Position numbers and translations under genes: made by a program. Shown here piece after piece: positions 6,878 to 16,073 of a DNA stretch of 35,544 nt; positions within the stretch are counted from its first letter, which is position 1; the number at the start of each line of letters is the position of its first letter. Source of the stretch: Peptococcaceae bacterium (GTDB lineage Bacteria; Bacillota; UBA994); NCBI GenBank assembly GCA_018334055.1, contig JAGXSS010000037.1, forward strand, positions 1 to 35,544, in the 5' to 3' direction. The notes beneath the pieces are model-generated. The model made no database searches and was not told the DNA's origin. It saw only the letters and a list, made by a program, of their open reading frames with translations.

Positions 6878-8110
6878 TTAGCTGCAGCTGTTCGACACCT
6901 CCTGTCTGTGCAACCAGGAGTCTCTGCACATGCATACATTTAAGCCCTTTCCTCCGGGTGGTTCAATCCCGTATTGGGCATAAATTCTGGCCAGCCCGTT
7001 TTTAACCTGCCGATAGAAACTCAACCCCGGTGCCTGCATGTTTCCCAAAACAGGACTTCCAAACGGAACCCATACCGAGGCAATGGGAACAATCCCTCTA
7101 GAGGCCAGGTATTCAGCGCCCTCAAGGTAGCTTTCCGCAGGCTCCACGCCTACAACAAAGCTGCTGCAGGCCTTGTTCGGCCCGTACTGGTCGGCGATAT
7201 ATTCCAGACAGTCTAAATGCCGTTTTCGACCTGTATACTTGGCCTTGCCAGGCATTATTTCTTTCGCTAAATTCTCGTCCCAGATTTCCAGACTGCACGC
7301 AATCCGGTCTGCCCCGGCTTGAAAAAGCTGGTCAACCAGACGCGGATCATGCGGTGGTGTCGTATAGAGCAAGATCTCCCCAGGTATGTTCTCGCGACCT
7401 ACCCTGGTGTTTATAGCCTCCAGGTACTCTTTTATTTTATCACATTCTGCCTGTACATTAAATGTCGAGCCACCGGTGATCTGGAGGCTGCGGGCACATT
7501 TAGCTTTAACAACTGCAAACTCCACTATCTCTGCTACATCCTGAGGCGTCGGAAATGCCGGCAAGGCTTTCCCTCTTTTTGTCAGGGAGTGAAAGATACC
7601 GCCGGAGTAACAAAATTGGCACGGCTCACCTGCACAGGCATAATCGCACCCCCAAAGGCACTGGAAAGAAAGCCACTCGGTTCCCTGCAGAACAGCACTT
7701 CCTAAAAACGGTAGCCCCTGTGAGGTCTTTTGTTTATAAAAGTCGCTGTAACTTGGGAATTGGACGTCCGTCACTATTTTTCCGTGATAAAAAAGAGCAG
7801 GAGTACCTGAATCAGAAATATCCAAACTAAACGGCGTGTTAAGCTCTGAAAAATACTTGATCTTTTTCAAAGCATCCCAGGAAAGCGCGGACTTAAGGTA
7901 GTTCAGGTGAAAGGCCAGGTCTGTCAGCTGAGTGACGGTGCCATCCGGCAACAAAAAACAGTTACATTTCAAGGGATCCGGGAAAATACGCGACGTCTTC
8001 CCAAATTCTGAGTAGACCTGCTTGCTGACTTTAACCCCCTTGCTGATCACTAGCACTTTCAGGTCTATGGAATCAAGGCATTCTCCGTTAAGCTGGTAAG
8101 TTCTCAGCAT
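6878..8110 (-). CDS. Radical SAM protein of unknown function
   Basis: 410 residues from ATG 8110, which has AGGAGGG at good spacing; an in-frame TTG at 8128 is less likely. The cysteine cluster is CLWGCDYACAGEPCQFC, that is CX3CX4CX2C, which differs from the canonical CX3CX2C but is followed by radical-SAM-like segments (LQITGGSTF, GEILLYTTPP, ADRIACSLEIWDENL, SSFVVGVEPAESYLEG). It lies between pylC and the DGC/selenoprotein cassette. Its role is unknown; it is not PylB, which is at 20304-21398. A maturation or methyl-transfer function for the cassette or for methylamine enzymes is possible but unproven. Confidence 0.75.
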   Translation of the reverse strand: MLRTYQLNGECLDSIDLKVLVISKGVKVSKQVYSEFGKTSRIFPDPLKCNCFLLPDGTVTQLTDLAFHLNYLKSALSWDALKKIKYFSELNTPFSLDISDSGTPALFYHGKIVTDVQFPSYSDFYKQKTSQGLPFLGSAVLQGTEWLSFQCLWGCDYACAGEPCQFCYSGGIFHSLTKRGKALPAFPTPQDVAEIVEFAVVKAKCARSLQITGGSTFNVQAECDKIKEYLEAINTRVGRENIPGEILLYTTPPHDPRLVDQLFQAGADRIACSLEIWDENLAKEIMPGKAKYTGRKRHLDCLEYIADQYGPNKACSSFVVGVEPAESYLEGAEYLASRGIVPIASVWVPFGSPVLGNMQAPGLSFYRQVKNGLARIYAQYGIEPPGGKGLNVCMCRDSWLHRQEVSNSCS

Positions 8111-8169
8111 CTCTGTCCCTCCTAGCAATGCTTTTCAACATAACTGCCTTGTCTTGAACCACCAAGCAA

Positions 8170-9324
8170 TTACAGCAAGAATTTTTCGGGGGAAGCGTGA
8201 TGCGCAGTCAAAATGTTTTGCAGCAGAGATTGGCGTTTTAACCATACTTTTTCTCGGCTCTCGTCCGTCAATATAATCGTGGCCAACCAGGGATGGCCCT
8301 TGCGGTAATTAGTTATCGCTTCATCTGCGCCAAAAAAATCCTCCGTGTGGTAAAACCAATCGGTACATTCGGCAAGAGCGTGTTCTCCAGGGGAAGACAG
8401 CTGGCGTCCATCAAAATACAGGTGTTCGTAGATAACCGCTTTTTTGCTTTCTGTTGACGGCACTGGCAACTCTTTTTGCATAAAAGCGGCTAACAGATAC
8501 GCCATCAGATTCTCCCCTGTAGCGTGCAAAACGGCGGTAGGTGTTTGGCTAGGCAGGCGGGCATCAATTTCCAGCACCTTGAACTGCCGGTCAGCATAAA
8601 TAGTTTCTAAGTCCATGACCCCGGTAAGGTTCAGCGCTGAGGCCACCTGAAGCGCCATCTCCCGCATCTTTTCCGCCTCTTGGTCACTCAGATCACATGG
8701 TGCCAGCACGCGGTTACAGTCGAAATGTTCGTCAAAATGGAGTAGGGTTGCGGCAAACGCCACTCCTTTTCCCTGCACTGTCACCACTTCCACCGAGTAG
8801 GAAGGGCCGCTGACAAACTCCTCTATTACCAGACCGCCCTGGTGCTGAGTCTGTCTCTCCAAGATTTCTGCCAACTCGCTTGGCAAAGAGACGACCTGTA
8901 CACCTTCGCTGCCGCTGCCGCAGGCCGGTTTAACAAACAAGGGATAGTTGCCCAGAGGCCACGGCAGAGGGCGGGGCAGTCCCAGGCGCTCGAAAAGCTG
9001 ATTGGAAAGGAGCTTATCTCTGCTCACCCGAAAAGCTTCTGCATCATGGCAAAAAGTGATGCCCGCTTCCAGAGCGGCCTTAGCCATGACCGCCAGTGCC
9101 GGACTATTTTCCGTGGCAGGGATAATCACGTCAACTTTTTGCAAAAAGGCGGACAACTGGCTTGATGAGCAGGCCAATACGTCGAAATTTAGCTTTTCAT
9201 CAGCCAACCCAAAGGCCGGCGCTTGGGGACGCCTGTCAAGCATCACCACCCGGTGTCCCGCCTTTCTTAGCAGATAAGCCGCCTCCAAACCCTGCAGCCC
9301 CCCGCCTAAAACGCCTACATGCAA
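8170..9324 (-). CDS. pylC: 3-methylornithine-L-lysine ligase PylC
   Basis: 384 residues from TTG 9324 behind GAGGG. An N-terminal nucleotide-binding fold (VGVLGGGLQGLEAAYLLRKAG) is followed by an ATP-grasp domain: LFVKPACGSGSEGV, LVIEEFVSGPSYSVEVV, and VLEIDARLPSQTPTAVLHATGEN with metal- and substrate-binding residues. PylC joins 3-methyl-D-ornithine to the epsilon-amino group of lysine, the second step of pyrrolysine synthesis. It is separated from pylB and pylD by the methylamine genes but lies 16 bases after mttB, so it is probably in the same operon. The assignment rests on the fold plus the presence of the other pyl genes. Confidence 0.88.
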   Translation of the reverse strand: MHVGVLGGGLQGLEAAYLLRKAGHRVVMLDRRPQAPAFGLADEKLNFDVLACSSSQLSAFLQKVDVIIPATENSPALAVMAKAALEAGITFCHDAEAFRVSRDKLLSNQLFERLGLPRPLPWPLGNYPLFVKPACGSGSEGVQVVSLPSELAEILERQTQHQGGLVIEEFVSGPSYSVEVVTVQGKGVAFAATLLHFDEHFDCNRVLAPCDLSDQEAEKMREMALQVASALNLTGVMDLETIYADRQFKVLEIDARLPSQTPTAVLHATGENLMAYLLAAFMQKELPVPSTESKKAVIYEHLYFDGRQLSSPGEHALAECTDWFYHTEDFFGADEAITNYRKGHPWLATIILTDESREKVWLKRQSLLQNILTAHHASPEKFLL

Positions 9325-9340
9325 ATGCTATCCCTCGCTT

Positions 9341-10807
9341 TTAATCTTGGTTCTCGGCCGTAAGGACGATGTCGCGTAATTTGTTCTGGACCGTAGCTGG
9401 CAAAGGAGTAGGCTTATGTTTTTGCAGAATGGTCCGCGCTTCTTCTTCCGCTCTTTGCGCCCAATCCTTCCCTCCACGGTTTTGCCAGGCGCCACGCATG
9501 CGCCGATCAATGTTTCTCGGTTTGGACTGTTCCTTGGCCATATACTGTCTGGTATGTTTTTGGGCAAGGAAATCTTTACCGGCACCTACCGTTTTGATTA
9601 CCTCGACCGCCAACATCTCGTCATTAACGTCAATCCCCGCCACAGCCCTTTTCACCATTTTGGCCATTTCGGCATCCATGAGGAGCTGAGCGAAAGAAAA
9701 GGTCATGCCCAACTCCAGCATACCCAGACCGTAAATCAGGTTGGCCCCAGCTAAGGCCGGCAGCAGCGCTGTGATGGTCTTTTCGTGACCCGCCTGCGCG
9801 TCGGGCAGCTTGCTATCCGCCTACCCTCCCGCCACATAACTGGGCAACATGTAATAGTGAGACAGTTCAGCCACTCCGGCGCTGATCATTCCCAGTTCCG
9901 GAGCTCCTACCGGCGCCGTGGCAAAGGTCAGGTCAAAAGTAGTAGTGGAACTACCATAGATCATGGGCGCCCCCTTGCCAGCCAATTGGTGAAGTACCAT
10001 CCCGCCAAGAACTTCAGCATTGTGGGTTACTAAGGTACCCGCAAGCGAAATGGGAGCGGAAGCGCCGGACATGGCCATGGAAAGAATGTTGACCGGGATA
10101 CGTGCCCGGGCACATTCGATAATAATTTCGGCGGTGTGGGTATGCAGTTGGAGCGGACTTGTCGGGCAAACCAGCGCCGAGATAATCGGCCTTTCGCGCA
10201 ATTTATCCATTCCGCCCACAATTGCCGCGCCCATCTCAAAAAATTTTTTGGCCCCGGCACCTCCGGTAAGGTCAATGTGCTGGCAATGCTTTGTCGTGTT
10301 GGACAAAAACGCCTCCGCCTCATGTAGGTCGATAGCCCGTTCCGGCACATCCCTCGCGACAACGGCACTGGAATAGATATCCACCTCCTCCAGAGCGTCA
10401 CAGGCCAGCGCGGTGTTGGCTACATCTTGCTTGTTTGACTCGCGCAGCTCTCCGGTTAGCGGGTCAATGACCATCACACCGGCGCCAAAATTGGTAAAGC
10501 CCACCCGGCGACCTTCCAGGACTGTGTCGTGCCGCGGATCTCGGCCAGCCAGCAAAATGCTGCTCGGGGCACTGCTAATAGCCTCTTCGACTAGGAAAGC
10601 CGGGATCTTGACTAGGTTTGTTTCCTTGTCCACATAACAACCGCTAGCTGCGTAAAGCTCCAAAGCCTCGTCACAAAACACCATGATGCCGTAGCGCTCC
10701 AGCACTTCCAGCGTAGCTAGGTGAATGGCCTCCAACTCATCCCTGCTGAAGAGGCACAGCCCCATCCCGGCAATTTGGCTAAAACCGGCCTTCAACGACC
10801 TGCTCAT
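9341..10807 (-). CDS. mttB: Trimethylamine:corrinoid methyltransferase MttB with in-frame UAG (pyrrolysine)
   Basis: 488 residues when TAG 9823-9821 is read as pyrrolysine at position 329; the Methanosarcina enzyme has it at a very similar place. The bases around it encode LPSYVAGG-O-ADSKLPDAQAGHEKT, the conserved MttB active-site segment. Without read-through, a 328-residue fragment and an orphan C-terminal frame (LLPALAGANLIYGLGMLELGMT) result. The start is ATG 10807 with GGTGAG upstream, 17 bases after mttC. The product demethylates trimethylamine to dimethylamine and methylates MttC. It ends in TAA, unlike mtmB and mtbB, which end in TAG. Confidence 0.95.
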
Positions 10808-10824
10808 TCTCTCACCCCCCATTT

Positions 10825-11481
10825 TTATTCCGCCAACTCCTTAGCTTTCTGGACTGCCTCGGAGGCGTTCTCACCGTAGGCATCGGTCCCAATCTTATTT
10901 GCCCAATTCTGGTTAACCGGCGCGCCGCCAACCATGGTCTTAATTTTCTGCCTTAAACCTGCTTTACGTAACTCCTCCTCAATGGCCTTCTGTCCCATCA
11001 TGGTCGTTGTCATCAGGGTGGAAGAAGCGATAATATTGGCGTTTACCTCCCGTGCTTTTTCTACAAACTTTGCGGGTGGCACATCGCGCCCCAAATCGTA
11101 CACTTCAAAGCCGGAAATGCGCAGCATGGTAGCCACGATCCCTTTACCAATGTCATGGATATCACCTGCACAAGTGCCGATAACAACTACCCCCGCCTTC
11201 TCCTCCGAGCTTCCCGCCGGAATATGTGGCTCCAATATTTTCACCGCCGCCAACATGTTTTCAGCAGCCACAATCACTTGCGGCAAAGAAATTTCCTCTT
11301 GGCTGAACAGCTCGCCGATTTCAATCATGGCGGGAGTAAACCCCTCGTTAATAATCCGCAAGGGGTTTACTCCCGCAGCAATGGTCTTTTCGGCAACTCT
11401 GAGACCTTCATCGTCCTCAAAGCTTAAAACCGCCTCCCTCGCCAACTGGCAAAGTTGCCTGACCACTTCTTCTTCTGACAT
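10825..11481 (-). CDS. mttC: Trimethylamine corrinoid protein MttC
   Basis: 218 residues from ATG 11481 behind AGGAGAGG. It has a helical cap domain (residues 1-90), then the B12-binding domain with AGDIHDIGKG, His109 as the cobalt ligand, and the downstream SSTLMTTTM and GGAPVNQ segments of the methylamine corrinoid family. Its position directly before mttB assigns it to trimethylamine. Methyl-Co(III) MttC would be demethylated by an MtbA-like protein or MtxH. Confidence 0.92.
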   Translation of the reverse strand: MSEEEVVRQLCQLAREAVLSFEDDEGLRVAEKTIAAGVNPLRIINEGFTPAMIEIGELFSQEEISLPQVIVAAENMLAAVKILEPHIPAGSSEEKAGVVVIGTCAGDIHDIGKGIVATMLRISGFEVYDLGRDVPPAKFVEKAREVNANIIASSTLMTTTMMGQKAIEEELRKAGLRQKIKTMVGGAPVNQNWANKIGTDAYGENASEAVQKAKELAE

Positions 11482-11519
11482 TCTTCCCTCTCCTTTCTTG
11501 AGCGAAATTGCGCTGGGCG

Positions 11520-12413
11520 CTATCCCAGGCTCTGTCGTAAAGCGCGGACAATCCCCTGCTCGTCTTCCACAAAGGCAAAAGTTCCCTTGCCGGCTTGGGC
11601 CAATTGCTCAATGACATGTGGCCGGGCTGGTGGAAAACAGATCACATGCAGCGCATCATAAAGCGGTGCCATTTGCAGTGGGTCTTGGCCACGATTCCAG
11701 TTTCCGTCTGTCAACAGCAGCCCAATCTTTACGGGATAGCCAGCCATTTCGTAGAGCGCCGCTTGCAGAGCCGCGGCAATATCCGTTTCACCCTTCAGTT
11801 CCAGATGAAAGATCTTTTCGATCAGCGTTTCCGGGCCTAGCCTTGACTTTAAGCCTTTAAGCGTCTGGGCTTGGGAACTAAAACTAATTACCCCGTAATC
11901 TTGCCGAAAACGGATGGCCACGGCAGCAGCCGTAATGGCAGCACGGACTATCTTTACGCCGCGCATAGAGTAACTGCGATCCAGCATCAGCACAAAGGCG
12001 CGACGTTCAGGGATTCTTACCGACGTGACCAGATGGTCGCGAATGTCTCCCTCCGCTTGTTCGATGTAGCATTCCACAGTCCGGTCGATTTCGATGTCGT
12101 CTGAAGGATTCCTTGTCCTGCGGTACTTGAGCGCTCCGGTGCGCACCCCTGTATCCGCGATTTGCGCCGCTATTTTCAGGATAATTTGACTGGCAATCTT
12201 TACGGCAATTTTTTTGGCCTCGGGTTTTAACATATCAAAAAAAGTGCCGAAAACATTAACGGCGTCTTCCTGCTGGGCAAAGAAATCTTGCAGTGCCTGC
12301 GGGTTCTGGCTATAGTAAAGCGCCAGCCGGTATGGTAGAGCAGCTTCTGTTTCCTTAACCTCTTTTAACGGCGCAGATTGTTTGACGAGATCTCTGGACC
12401 TTGGTGAAACGTT
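11520..12413 (-). CDS. VWA-domain protein, probably made by -1 frameshift from the MoxR gene
   Basis: The von Willebrand A domain lies in the C-terminal two thirds: the MIDAS motif reads LMLDRSYSMRG (DxSxS-like), with TDG near LLLTDGNWNRG. The first ATG in frame, 12233, has no ribosome site, yet convincing protein continues upstream (LPYRLALYYSQNPQALQDFF, EDAVNVFGTFF). No ATG, GTG or TTG exists between 12233 and the preceding in-frame TAA near 12480. The frame joins the MoxR gene by a -1 shift at an A9 run (12420-12412). VWA/MoxR pairs act as chelatase-like or enzyme-activating machines. Here, next to mttC-mttB, a role in activating or remodelling methyltransferases is a guess. Ends in TAG. 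Confidence 0.72.
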   Translation of the reverse strand, partial: NVSPRSRDLVKQSAPLKEVKETEAALPYRLALYYSQNPQALQDFFAQQEDAVNVFGTFFDMLKPEAKKIAVKIASQIILKIAAQIADTGVRTGALKYRRTRNPSDDIEIDRTVECYIEQAEGDIRDHLVTSVRIPERRAFVLMLDRSYSMRGVKIVRAAITAAAVAIRFRQDYGVISFSSQAQTLKGLKSRLGPETLIEKIFHLELKGETDIAAALQAALYEMAGYPVKIGLLLTDGNWNRGQDPLQMAPLYDALHVICFPPARPHVIEQLAQAGKGTFAFVEDEQGIVRALRQSLG

Positions 12414-13309
12414 TTTTTTTCCTCCGCGCCGACTTCTGCGTCCGTGACAGGAACGTAGCTTAGGTTTTCCTTTTCTTTAATTTCTTTCACCAAGCTACTG
12501 ACTACTTGTTCAGGCGTTTTGTTGGACATTTCAGTCAACCAGACTTTGCTGCTCAAAGCCATCAGCGCAGCCTGTTCCACGTTTTCTGCCGTCAACAAGC
12601 CATTCTTTTTCATGCTCTCGCCAAGCGCTACAAGATCAATGGCCGCACGCACGGAAGCCCCCATTTTAATCTCTTCGTGTTCCCTAGTGCGTCGTGCCAG
12701 CTTTACTGCCCACAGCATCAGCTTTTCATCGGTAGACCCCGTTCTTCTGCTGACAATCTCCAGTTCTTCCGCTTCCGACTGGTAATCAAGGGTAATGCGG
12801 CAAATCCGATCCATAAAGGCCCGGCTGATACGCACCGTCCCCACGTCATCATACGGGTTCTGGCTGGCCACTACCGTAAACTTACCTTGAGCGACCACCT
12901 TCCCGTAACGAGGAATATTTAATTCCCTCTCCTCCATGGGAGTAATCAGGATGTTGGCCACATCAGCCGGCATACGGTTAAACTCTTCAATATATAGAAT
13001 GCCACCTTGCTCCATAGCCATAGTCAACGGCCCTTTTTCAAAATGCTTGGGGTCATAGCTGTCCTGCATGACTTTGCCAGGGTTAAAGTGCCCCGCCAAT
13101 TTTGCCGGTGTCAGGTCCATATTCCCTTCCACAATAAACAGCGGTATGTCCAAATACTTGGCGATAGTCCGCAAAACCGTCGATTTGGAAGTGCCTGGCG
13201 GCCCTTCAATCAGGATATGCCGACCGCAATTAACGGCGGCGACGATGGCCGCTATTTCTTTTTCCCGGCCAACAACAACTGCGGAGATAGTTTCAAGCGG
13301 GCTGGTCAT
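12365..13309 (-). CDS. MoxR-family AAA+ ATPase
   Basis: 314 residues from ATG 13309 with GGAGG five bases upstream; ATG 13324 is an alternative. Walker A is GPPGTSKST, Walker B ILYIEEFNR (E-E-F variant of DE), followed by the sensor-like VVASQNPYDDVGT and arginine-rich SRAFMDRI of the MoxR/CbbQ/NorQ group. Such ATPases work with VWA-domain partners to insert metals or remodel enzymes. The partner VWA frame lies immediately downstream and overlaps its 3' end. The last 17 codons, after the A9 run, would be replaced if the ribosome shifts frame, giving an ATPase-VWA fusion of about 596 residues. Confidence 0.85.
   Translation of the reverse strand: MTSPLETISAVVVGREKEIAAIVAAVNCGRHILIEGPPGTSKSTVLRTIAKYLDIPLFIVEGNMDLTPAKLAGHFNPGKVMQDSYDPKHFEKGPLTMAMEQGGILYIEEFNRMPADVANILITPMEERELNIPRYGKVVAQGKFTVVASQNPYDDVGTVRISRAFMDRICRITLDYQSEAEELEIVSRRTGSTDEKLMLWAVKLARRTREHEEIKMGASVRAAIDLVALGESMKKNGLLTAENVEQAALMALSSKVWLTEMSNKTPEQVVSSLVKEIKEKENLSYVPVTDAEVGAEEKKTFHQGPEISSNNLRR
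12410..12426 (-). promoter_or_regulatory. Candidate programmed -1 frameshift site (A9 slippery run)
   Basis: In the MoxR frame the codons are GAG GAA AAA AAA ACG, which contains the classic heptamer A-AAA-AAA, preceded by the Shine-Dalgarno-like GGAGG. A -1 slip continues as AAC GTT TCA into the VWA frame. An uncorrected homopolymer sequencing error would give the same picture. Confidence 0.5.
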
Positions 13310-13343
13310 CTTTGCCTCCGTCATGACAATTAATACGTCGATA

Positions 13344-13889
13344 CTACAACAATAACATTCCCAGTAAAAGATATTCTCCGGTAGGCGGCCAGGCCAGCGG
13401 CAACCCTTTGCGCCGCGCCAGTAAAGTCAAGTCGATCCCCAACCCTTCAGGGCTGGGTCTGGCCTGGAACGGGTGACGGCACGGTTCATTAAGTGGGGCG
13501 CACCTTTCGCAAAGCTTGCAGCCACCCACCGCCAGCCCCATGGCACGGTAGTAACCATGTTGCCAGGCTGTTTTTTCCAGCGCCTGCACTGCCTGGAGGA
13601 GCGCAATTTCTGGCTTAGCCACCTCTTCACGGCTGACTGCTTCGTGTCGCAGGACAAGCAGAAACGCTTGCGAAAAGTAGGTCAACGCCCGCCGGAACTC
13701 GCTGACAGACGGCAAATGTGGCGGGCAAACGCGGCAGACACTGTAAAATTCGCATAAAGGAACAAGACATTTTAAGCGGACCCCTTCATGCACAGGAATT
13801 TCCCGCATTTTCAGAGGAATTATCTGCAAACCTCTTTTTTCTGCTTCCTCACGCAACGTCAGGAAAATGGTTTTTTGCTTCTTAAGCAT
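13344..13889 (-). CDS. DUF2284-type metal-binding protein
   Basis: About 181 residues; ATG 13889 is used, though an ATG at 13895 and TTG at 13898 are in frame and no good ribosome site decides. Cysteine pairs CLVPLCEFYSVCRVCPPH and GGCKLCERCAPLNEPCRHP match the predicted metal-binding DUF2284 family, thought to bind Fe-S or zinc. Such proteins often lie near corrinoid and methyl-transfer genes. It precedes the MoxR gene by 35 bases and follows the mtmB terminator. A redox or metallo-accessory function is an inference. Ends in TAG. Confidence 0.65.
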   Translation of the reverse strand: MLKKQKTIFLTLREEAEKRGLQIIPLKMREIPVHEGVRLKCLVPLCEFYSVCRVCPPHLPSVSEFRRALTYFSQAFLLVLRHEAVSREEVAKPEIALLQAVQALEKTAWQHGYYRAMGLAVGGCKLCERCAPLNEPCRHPFQARPSPEGLGIDLTLLARRKGLPLAWPPTGEYLLLGMLLL

Positions 13890-13936
13890 ACTCATCAAGC
13901 CCCGCTTGGCCAGGATTTTAAAATTAATTAAAGATA

Positions 13937-13977
13937 GAGCCGCGTCCCGTCCGGCCTTGCCGCCCAGGGCGCGGCTC
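13937..13977 (-). terminator. GC-rich hairpin after mtmB, probable (partial) terminator
   Basis: The stem GAGCCGCG (13937-13944) pairs with CGCGGCTC (13970-13977). On the minus strand it is followed by TATCTTTAATTAATTTT. It lies seven bases after the mtmB stop codon and may divide the long transcript or set relative expression. Confidence 0.6.
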
Positions 13978-13983
13978 GTCGCA

Positions 13984-15354
13984 CTAATACTTTAAGCCAA
14001 GCTTGTTCAGAATTTGCCAAGCTTCCTGATAAACGCTTACGTATTCGGGACTGGGCAGCAATTTTACAACATCATAGCATTCATTAAAGGTCTTGCCCTT
14101 GGGAAAATTTTTGTAGTTTGTCTCGTACATGCCTACCAGCTCATCCAAGATGCGGTTCACTTTTTCTGTTTCCATGCCGGCCACAGCGTGAGCTACTTCA
14201 CCCATCATCCGCGCTTCCATAGCCGTCGTATAGTTAGTGGCTACACCTTTGGCTGAAGCAACGCCGGAGAGTAGTTCCCGGCCACTGGCAGTATCAGTGA
14301 TGGCCTGAGCGGCAGTTTCCAGCAGGCACATTACGGTGCAAGGACCCGCTAAAGTATAGTACTGGTTTGCCAGTAAAAAGGGGGTGTTCTCCTCGATGGC
14401 TCGTGCACAGTGGCCGGCTACCGCTAACGACTCCCTGGCCGTGGTAATCCCCCACCGTACATGAATCGGACCATCGAGGTGGTAATGGGCCTGTGTCATG
14501 ACGAAGGCTGTCAGATGGGTGGCCACATCGACAATTGTGGTTTCCTCCAGTCCACCCGCATAGCCTCCGAAGATGGGCATCTGCTCGCACATGATGACAT
14601 CGCCAGCCAAAACATAGTGAGCGACAAAAGATAGTGCACCTACATCTATCTTCAGCTCGTTTAACTGGGACACTTCATGAGAGTCGGACGCCCGCATACC
14701 GCCGGGAAAATCGGCCGAAATCACACCGGCGGCGCTAAGTGATGTTTCATTCCCCTACAAAGCCATTCCCGGCCGGCCAGCCCTAGCCTGAGCGAGTCGA
14801 ACCATCATGGCCTCCGACTTGACAGCAGCAATCTCAAAAGGGGTATTGGGAGAGGGGTCATAGCCATTAATTGTTTGCAGAACACCGTCAACGATCGTGT
14901 CCACGATGGGTTCCCTAGCATAAGCTTCATGCATGGCAATAAAATCCTGCTCGGCCACCGGCGCACCGGTTGGTCCGCCCTGGATAATGGGCGGAGTTTT
15001 TTCGTCAAACCTGCGCGCTTTCAGTGTCACAGCATCTCTTCCCTCACCGAGAATCACCCTGCGAGGCGCCGTTTTAATAGTTCTCCAGACTTCCTCTTCG
15101 GTAAATTTGATGACCCGCTTGGTGTCCATGCAGTAGATGCCGCATTCCACCAGCATCTCCATGCCCGCCCGAAAAATATTGTTAATCAACTGCCCATCTG
15201 TAGGGATAATCTGCTTTTTGTCTATTTTAAGGCCATATTTTTCTTTTAGGCGGCGGGCTGTTTGCGGGATAATCCTGCTATCCCATTCGTTCTCATCTAC
15301 GCGCGGGCCGGTCTTCGCCCGTGCATAGGACTCAAAAACGCCTACTCCTGCCAC
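13984..15354 (-). CDS. mtmB: Monomethylamine:corrinoid methyltransferase MtmB with in-frame UAG (pyrrolysine)
   Basis: 456 residues from GTG 15354, placed by AGGAG eight bases upstream; this puts TAG 14757-14755 at codon 200, close to the pyrrolysine 202 of Methanosarcina MtmB. The flanks read AGRPGMAL-O-GNETSLSAAG, the conserved active-site segment, and continue through GGMRASDSHEVSQLNELKID and EQMPIFGGYAGGLEETTIV. The N-terminal part has IPTDGQLINNIFRAGMEMLVECGIYC. It methylates MtmC from monomethylamine and releases ammonia. Its terminal stop is also TAG (13986-13984), so UAG has two meanings in one gene. Confidence 0.95.
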
Positions 15355-15379
15355 ATTACGCACTCCTTTCTTTTGCTTT

Positions 15380-16024
15380 TTACCTAAACAGTTCTTTGGC
15401 AACCACCACAGCTTCCGCCGCATTATCGGCGTAGCCGTCGCCACCGATCTTGTCAACCCACTCTTTGGAAACGGGAGCTCCTCCGAACATGCACTTGACC
15501 TTGTCGCGGAGGCCCATCTCTATTAATCCTTGGACAATATCCCTTTGCGCCGGCATGGTGGTAGTCATCAGCGCGGAGCCGATCACCATGTCCACGTTTA
15601 GCTCCTTGGCCTTTTGGACTACTAGGTCCACAGGAACATCCCGTCCAAGGTCAATGACCTCAAAACCATTGGCCGCCAACAGCGTTTTGACGATATTCTT
15701 CCCGATATCGTGAATATCGCCCTGCACTGTATGCACAATCACTTTGCCGATTCTTGTCTTGCCGATTTCTTCCGCAGACAAGCCTTGGACTAGGATAGCC
15801 ATGGCATTTTGAAAGGCCTCGGCCGCGAAAAGAATTTGTGGCACGTAAAGCTCTCCCTCATCGAACAGGTCGCTGATCGTCTTCATGGCTGGCGCCAAGC
15901 CTTCATTAATAGCCACAAAAGGGTCTAAGCCGGCCGCTAAAGCTTCCCGTGCTGCCTCTTCAGCCGCGCTGACATCCTGCTCCTCCACAGCTCGCTGCAG
16001 TTTTGCCAAAATACTTGCACTCAT
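15380..16024 (-). CDS. mtmC: Monomethylamine corrinoid protein MtmC
   Basis: 214 residues from ATG 16024 with AGGAGG eight bases upstream. A helical cap precedes the B12-binding domain with QGDIHDIGKN and His105, then IGSALMTTTMPAQ and GGAPVSKEWVDKIGGDGYADNA. It is placed between mtbB and mtmB, immediately upstream of its partner. It carries the methyl group from monomethylamine; it could also exchange with the MtbA-like proteins of this cluster. Confidence 0.92.
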   Translation of the reverse strand: MSASILAKLQRAVEEQDVSAAEEAAREALAAGLDPFVAINEGLAPAMKTISDLFDEGELYVPQILFAAEAFQNAMAILVQGLSAEEIGKTRIGKVIVHTVQGDIHDIGKNIVKTLLAANGFEVIDLGRDVPVDLVVQKAKELNVDMVIGSALMTTTMPAQRDIVQGLIEMGLRDKVKCMFGGAPVSKEWVDKIGGDGYADNAAEAVVVAKELFR

Positions 16025-16073
16025 GGTTTTCACCTCCTCTCTCTGTTTTTATTAAAAACATCCCGCCTTCTAG

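Noticed and set aside
9341-9721. Independent small gene at the 3' end of mttB
   Set aside because: It is the C-terminal part of MttB beyond the pyrrolysine UAG; no start signal of its own.
14755-15456. mtmB fragment extended upstream to 15456
   Set aside because: The extra N-terminal codons overlap mtmC in another frame; GTG 15354 has the ribosome site and gives the normal MtmB length.
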